Assembly (NCBI GenBank): GCA_947168625.1
Contig: CAMVMQ010000037.1
Coordinates: 1-7,981, forward strand
Length of the DNA: 7,981 nt
Source of the DNA: an uncultured Caryophanales bacterium
Lineage (GTDB): Bacteria > Bacillota_I > Bacilli_A > RF39 > UBA660
Reading direction: 5' to 3'
Position 1 is the stretch's first letter; each line of letters opens with the position of its first letter. Below, piece by piece: positions 5,462 through 7,981 of this stretch. Below the pieces are notes generated by a model that saw only the letters and a program-made list of their open reading frames with translations, searched no databases and was not told the DNA's origin. The translations under genes and the position numbers were made by a program.

Positions 5462-5914
5462 CTATTCACCTATACATTCTTGATTATCAAATGTTGTATT
5501 AATAACTATATTATTTTCTTTTTTATGTTCTTTTGCTATTGTAACAGTGCAATTGCTAATATCATTACCTGTTCTAGGATTAACAACTTTGTTGCTATTA
5601 TTACTTTTTTCTCCATTTGCTTTTAAAAACCCTGTTCTTACCATTTCATTTAAAGAAATATTTTTAATCTCATTATTCTCAACTTGATTATTGCTTACTT
5701 TACAGTATGAACTAATTTTGGATAGTTCACCATTTTCACATTCTAAATAATAGTTTTCTCCAGCTGTTTTTATATCTTCAATCATTATATCATATAATTT
5801 ATCTTTACTTGTATTAAATAGTCCTATTATACTAGGAGATACTATAACTGCTACTAGAGCTATAATAACAATAACTGCAAGTAATTCTATTAAGGTAAAT
5901 CCTTTTCTATTCAT
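5462..5914 (-). CDS. Type IV pilin-like protein with prepilin cleavage motif
   Basis: A 150-residue prepilin-type protein. A five-residue leader MNRKG is followed by FTLIELLAVIVIIALVAVIV (6-25): the prepilin peptidase site is Gly5/Phe6, Glu10 is the conserved mature +5 residue, and residues 6-30 form the hydrophobic stem helix. The rest is a small exported domain with four cysteines (59, 71, 122, 147), enough for two disulfides. It resembles the ComGC/pseudopilin class, but at 150 residues is longer than ComGC (about 100), so no gene name is given. No ATPase, membrane platform or prepilin peptidase gene is in the window, so the machinery must be elsewhere. The ATG is seven bases after GGTGATA. 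The stop is one base from the ung start, an odd pairing with a repair gene. Confidence 0.88.
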   Translation of the reverse strand: MNRKGFTLIELLAVIVIIALVAVIVSPSIIGLFNTSKDKLYDIMIEDIKTAGENYYLECENGELSKISSYCKVSNNQVENNEIKNISLNEMVRTGFLKANGEKSNNSNKVVNPRTGNDISNCTVTIAKEHKKENNIVINTTFDNQECIGE

Positions 5915-5931
5915 TGTCTATCACCAAGTTA

Positions 5932-5960
5932 ATTATAATATAATTAGTGATTTTATACAA
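5932..5960 (-). promoter_or_regulatory. Predicted promoter of the pilin-ung pair
   Basis: On the minus strand TTGTAT (5955-5960), a 17-base spacer and a perfect TATAAT (5932-5937). The -35 lies in the last codons of ylmC. The leader would be about 10-14 bases, containing just GGTGATA. The -35 is weak (three of six). Confidence 0.45.
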
Positions 5961-6198
5961 GGGGTTTATTTTCTTCCATCTTATCCCTAATCAGAATTAT
6001 ATCATCACCTATTTTCATTATTTGGTGCCAGTCTATTTGATATTCTTCTTTACCAGCAAATCTTCTTCCATGTTTTTCTTCTAGCACTAAACTCTTGATA
6101 TTTCCTCCTCTATCTAAGATAACATCAATTATTATTCCTAATCTTTTACCTGTATTCATGTTTATAATTTCTTTTGTCTGTAAATCAGATAATCTCAT
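5953..6198 (-). CDS. ylmC: YlmC/YmxH-family PRC-barrel sporulation protein
   Basis: An 81-residue single PRC-barrel protein of the YlmC/YmxH family, found in spore-forming Firmicutes. It starts MRLSDLQTKEIINMNTGKRL (1-20), continues GIIIDVILDRGGNIKSLVLE (21-40) with the typical D-x-x-G turn, and ends in the second barrel strand set (IDWHQIMKIGDDIILI, 55-70). Length matches the family (about 80-90 residues). Its biochemical role is unknown; B. subtilis YmxH is expressed in sporulation and ylmC lies next to sigG. Here it is one gene away from sigG, separated by the nahK-like gene and its terminator, so it probably has its own promoter. The ribosome site is GGTGATATA right before ATG. YlmC and YmxH cannot be told apart from sequence alone; the symbol follows the neighbourhood. 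Confidence 0.88.
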   Translation of the reverse strand: MRLSDLQTKEIINMNTGKRLGIIIDVILDRGGNIKSLVLEEKHGRRFAGKEEYQIDWHQIMKIGDDIILIRDKMEENKPLV

Positions 6199-6212
6199 TA
6201 TATCACCACTTA

Positions 6213-6220
6213 ATTATATG
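6213..6220 (-). promoter_or_regulatory. Possible -10 element of ylmC, SigE-like or SigA
   Basis: The minus strand reads CATATAAT. This is close to the SigE -10 consensus (CATACAAT, one difference) and also contains a SigA TATAAT. No clear -35 of either type is visible, and a start seven bases downstream would run into the ribosome site, so the leader would be about 12 bases at most. Confidence 0.3.
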
Positions 6221-6269
6221 CTTTAATATATTAAATTAAACTAAATACTGGTTATACTAGTAGAAGTAG

Positions 6270-6295
6270 TTTCCAAGTAATAAATTACTTGGAAA
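6270..6295. repeat. Perfect hairpin next to the nahK terminator
   Basis: TTTCCAAGTAAT (6270-6281) and ATTACTTGGAAA (6284-6295) form a perfect 12-bp inverted repeat with a two-base centre, so as RNA the inner pairs must open to make a loop. On the minus strand it directly follows the T run of the nahK terminator and is itself not followed by T residues. It may be a 3'-end stabiliser, a backup terminator stem or an operator in front of ylmC. Confidence 0.6.
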
Positions 6296-6331
6296 AAAAC
6301 AAGAATATTATTTTTTAAATATTCTTGTTTT
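6293..6331 (-). terminator. Intrinsic terminator of the nahK-like gene
   Basis: On the minus strand AAAACAAGAATATT (6318-6331) and AATATTCTTGTTTT (6296-6309) form a 14-bp perfect stem with an eight-base loop, followed by T residues to 6293 (seven in a row). It overlaps the last eight codons and the stop of the nahK-like gene and should separate it from ylmC. Confidence 0.85.
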
Positions 6332-7450
6332 ACCATTTTTGCGATATTTTTCATAACTTTGCATAATAAATGCTTGCATGATATCTAATTTTGTTTCAAT
6401 ATCTTTTACTAAGGCAATTTGATTTCGAGCACGATCAAGGTTATGTGTTTCATAATTAGTTTTAAAGTATGTATCTCCTTTAATATAATCATCTAAAAAT
6501 CTAATAGCAAGTTCTAAGGTAATAATACGAATAGATTCAGCCATTAAGCTTACTTCTTCATATTCTAATAAAGGTGCCATTTCACTTAAATACCCATCAG
6601 TGTATGCTTCAAATAAATCCATGTTAATTGATACTTTACTAAGGTCGGTTTCATCTTCAGAAGCTGTCGATGAAGTAGAACGTATTCCATCTCCATAATC
6701 AAAAAGCATACTACCTGGCATAACTGTATCTAAGTCAATTACTGCTAGATAGTCACTGTTTTTTTTATTCATCATAACATTATTTACTTTTGTATCATTG
6801 TGTGTAACTCTAAGGGGTATTTCGTTATTCTTTAAATCATCCATTATAAGGGAATAGATATCTTCTCGCATTAAAATAAATACTATTTCCTTTGTAACAC
6901 TCATTGTCCTTCCAAATGGATCGACTTTTATATCATACATTAAATTCTTATATCTTTCAGGTGTATTATGAAAGTCTTTAATAGTCTCCTCTAACCTATT
7001 CATAGGATAACCTGCTAATAATCTTTGGAAATTTCCAAAAGCTTTACCGGTATTATAGACAATTTCTCTATCTATTGATTGGTCATATGAAACAGCATTT
7101 TCAATATATTCATAAATACGGTAATACTCTCTTGTATCAGTCTCATTAGTTATATAACAAAGTAATTTACCATCTTTTGTTTTTACTACCTCAAGAACTT
7201 GATGAGATTTATCTTCTTCTTTTTTCATTTGTTTTTTTAAATATGTTGTTACACCTTCAATATTTTTCATAAGCCTGTATGGCTCTGTAAATACATTAGT
7301 ATTTATCTTTTGAATTAAATATTTTTTTGTAGTCCCATCTTCTCTAGTAAAGGTGGCAACATAGGTTTTATTTATATTTCCCGAGTTATTCTTTTTAATA
7401 TCAGTTAATTTTCCTTCAATATGATATTTTTCTAATATTTGTTCAATCAT
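6308..7450 (-). CDS. nahK: N-acetylhexosamine 1-kinase-like phosphotransferase
   Basis: A 380-residue cytoplasmic sugar kinase of the aminoglycoside-phosphotransferase fold. It closely follows Bifidobacterium NahK, which phosphorylates N-acetylgalactosamine/N-acetylglucosamine at C1 in salvage of mucin and host-glycan sugars. Shared stretches include NNSGNINKTYVATF (21-34, nucleotide loop), YLIQKINTNVF (44-54, with the ATP-site Lys region), IPLRVTHNDTKVNNVMM (211-227) with catalytic Asp219, AVIDLDTVMPGSMLFDYGDG (236-255) with the metal-binding Asp239/Asp241 area, and the C-terminal HNLDRARNQIALV (336-348). The ATG at 7450 is preferred over an in-frame TTG at 7474 because GGTGATAGC directly precedes it and the TTG overlaps a -10-like TATAAT. 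No lacto-N-biose phosphorylase or epimerase is nearby, so the exact sugar is inferred. It lies between sigG and ylmC with its own terminator. Confidence 0.85.
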   Translation of the reverse strand: MIEQILEKYHIEGKLTDIKKNNSGNINKTYVATFTREDGTTKKYLIQKINTNVFTEPYRLMKNIEGVTTYLKKQMKKEEDKSHQVLEVVKTKDGKLLCYITNETDTREYYRIYEYIENAVSYDQSIDREIVYNTGKAFGNFQRLLAGYPMNRLEETIKDFHNTPERYKNLMYDIKVDPFGRTMSVTKEIVFILMREDIYSLIMDDLKNNEIPLRVTHNDTKVNNVMMNKKNSDYLAVIDLDTVMPGSMLFDYGDGIRSTSSTASEDETDLSKVSINMDLFEAYTDGYLSEMAPLLEYEEVSLMAESIRIITLELAIRFLDDYIKGDTYFKTNYETHNLDRARNQIALVKDIETKLDIMQAFIMQSYEKYRKNGKTRIFKK

Positions 7451-7465
7451 GCTATCACCAATATT

Positions 7466-7471
7466 ATTATA
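7466..7471 (-). promoter_or_regulatory. Possible -10 element of the nahK-like gene
   Basis: A perfect TATAAT on the minus strand in the 45-base gap after sigG, with the start expected near 7459 and a leader of about nine bases holding GGTGATA. The best -35 candidate 17 bases upstream (TAGATT) is poor. Readthrough from sigG is the alternative; no terminator is visible in this gap. Confidence 0.35.
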
Positions 7472-7495
7472 CAAGTATTTAACTTTTAAATCTAC

Positions 7496-7981
7496 CTATT
7501 TGACATATTTTTTTAGGGTTTTGATAGCATTTTTTTCAATTCTTGATATTTGTGCTTGTGATATTCCTAATGAAGAAGCTATTTCCATTTGGGTTTTACC
7601 TACTATAAACCTTTCCTTTAAAATATTTATTTCTCTTTCTTTTAATTTACTTATCGCTTTATCAACAGCAATACGCGCTTCTAAACCATATTCATCTTCT
7701 TTATTAGCAATCTGATCAAAGAGATAAATTGTATCTCCTCCATCATTATATATTGGTTCATACATACTAATTGGTTCTCTAAGTGAATCTAGCGCACTAG
7801 ATATTTCATATTCAGATACCCCAAGTATTTTAGCTATTACACTATCAGATGGTTCTTTACCATTTTTAGATAATTCCTCTTTTAGTTTTAATGTTTTATA
7901 GGCTAAATCTTTGATGCTTCTAGATATTCTTATAGTATTATTATCCCGCAAATATCTTTTTATTTCTCCTTCAATCATCGG
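7496..7981 (-). CDS. sigG: RNA polymerase sporulation sigma factor SigG, 3' part
   Basis: C-terminal two thirds of the late forespore sigma factor, which directs RNA polymerase to forespore genes after engulfment. The frame is open to the window edge and a Pro codon (CCG) precedes the first Met, matching VPMI(I)GEIKRYLRDN in SigG, so this Met is internal and about 100 residues lie beyond the window. Counting from that Met: region 3 is about 15-75, EPIYNDGGDTIYLFDQI (74-90) is a SigG rather than SigF signature, and region 4 has the helix-turn-helix TQMEIASSLGISQAQISRIE (129-148) for -35 recognition. Its presence marks a complete or recently complete sporulation programme. In B. subtilis it lies in spoIIGA-sigE-sigG-ylmA-ylmC; here a nahK-like gene follows instead of ylmA. 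Confidence 0.95.
   Translation of the reverse strand, partial: PMIEGEIKRYLRDNNTIRISRSIKDLAYKTLKLKEELSKNGKEPSDSVIAKILGVSEYEISSALDSLREPISMYEPIYNDGGDTIYLFDQIANKEDEYGLEARIAVDKAISKLKEREINILKERFIVGKTQMEIASSLGISQAQISRIEKNAIKTLKKYVK

Noticed and set aside
7449..7715. Plus-strand open frame inside sigG
   Set aside because: Antisense to the SigG region 4 helix-turn-helix; no coding signs.
1..7981. CRISPR array, tRNA, rRNA, riboswitch, transposon or prophage genes
   Set aside because: No spaced direct repeats, tRNA-like cloverleaf or conserved RNA motifs, and no transposase, integrase or phage proteins were recognised; nearly all the DNA is accounted for by ordinary genes.

Overview
The window comes from a very AT-rich, spore-forming, Gram-positive bacterium (Bacillota; most like Bacilli or Erysipelotrichia-type gut lineages). 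It carries the late forespore sigma factor SigG, a YlmC/YmxH protein and a GerQ-like coat protein. It also has a class B sortase, a Bacillus-type uracil-DNA glycosylase and a YgaC-type nucleotide phosphatase. TGG encodes Trp throughout and TGA appears as a stop (yidD), so the standard bacterial code fits better than the Mollicute code. The species cannot be named from this sequence.

Layout from left to right. Positions 1-301 hold no gene. A DUF402 nucleoside tri/diphosphatase (minus) diverges from a class B sortase (plus) with an unusually long membrane and Glu/Pro-rich N-terminus. The sortase converges on yidD (minus), and the two share a terminator. Next is a minus-strand pair, pduL followed by an ABC-exporter transmembrane domain with no ATPase domain. 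A divergent intergenic region with a perfect 9-bp inverted repeat separates pduL from a gerQ-like gene (plus), which is followed by a LemA-family gene (plus). These converge on a minus-strand series: a type IV pilin-like gene tightly coupled to ung, with ylmC, an N-acetylhexosamine 1-kinase-like gene (nahK) and the 3' two thirds of sigG upstream of them.

The sigG/ylmC proximity, and the closeness of gerQ to ung, both resemble Bacillus subtilis gene neighbourhoods. The nahK-like gene, with its own terminator, lies between sigG and ylmC. PduL lacks an encapsulation peptide and probably acts as the cytosolic acyl-CoA/acyl-phosphate transferase.

Signals repeat across the window. Ribosome sites of the form GGTGA(T), the 3' half of the full anti-Shine-Dalgarno complement, lie close to the start codons of most genes. 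Predicted 5' leaders are very short, and yidD may be leaderless. Terminator hairpins are built into the last codons of genes. I see no CRISPR array, tRNA, rRNA, transposon or phage gene, and no convincing undescribed multi-gene system. The oddest items are the ATPase-less ABC transmembrane protein coupled to pduL, the pilin-ung coupling, and the pduL/gerQ inverted repeat.
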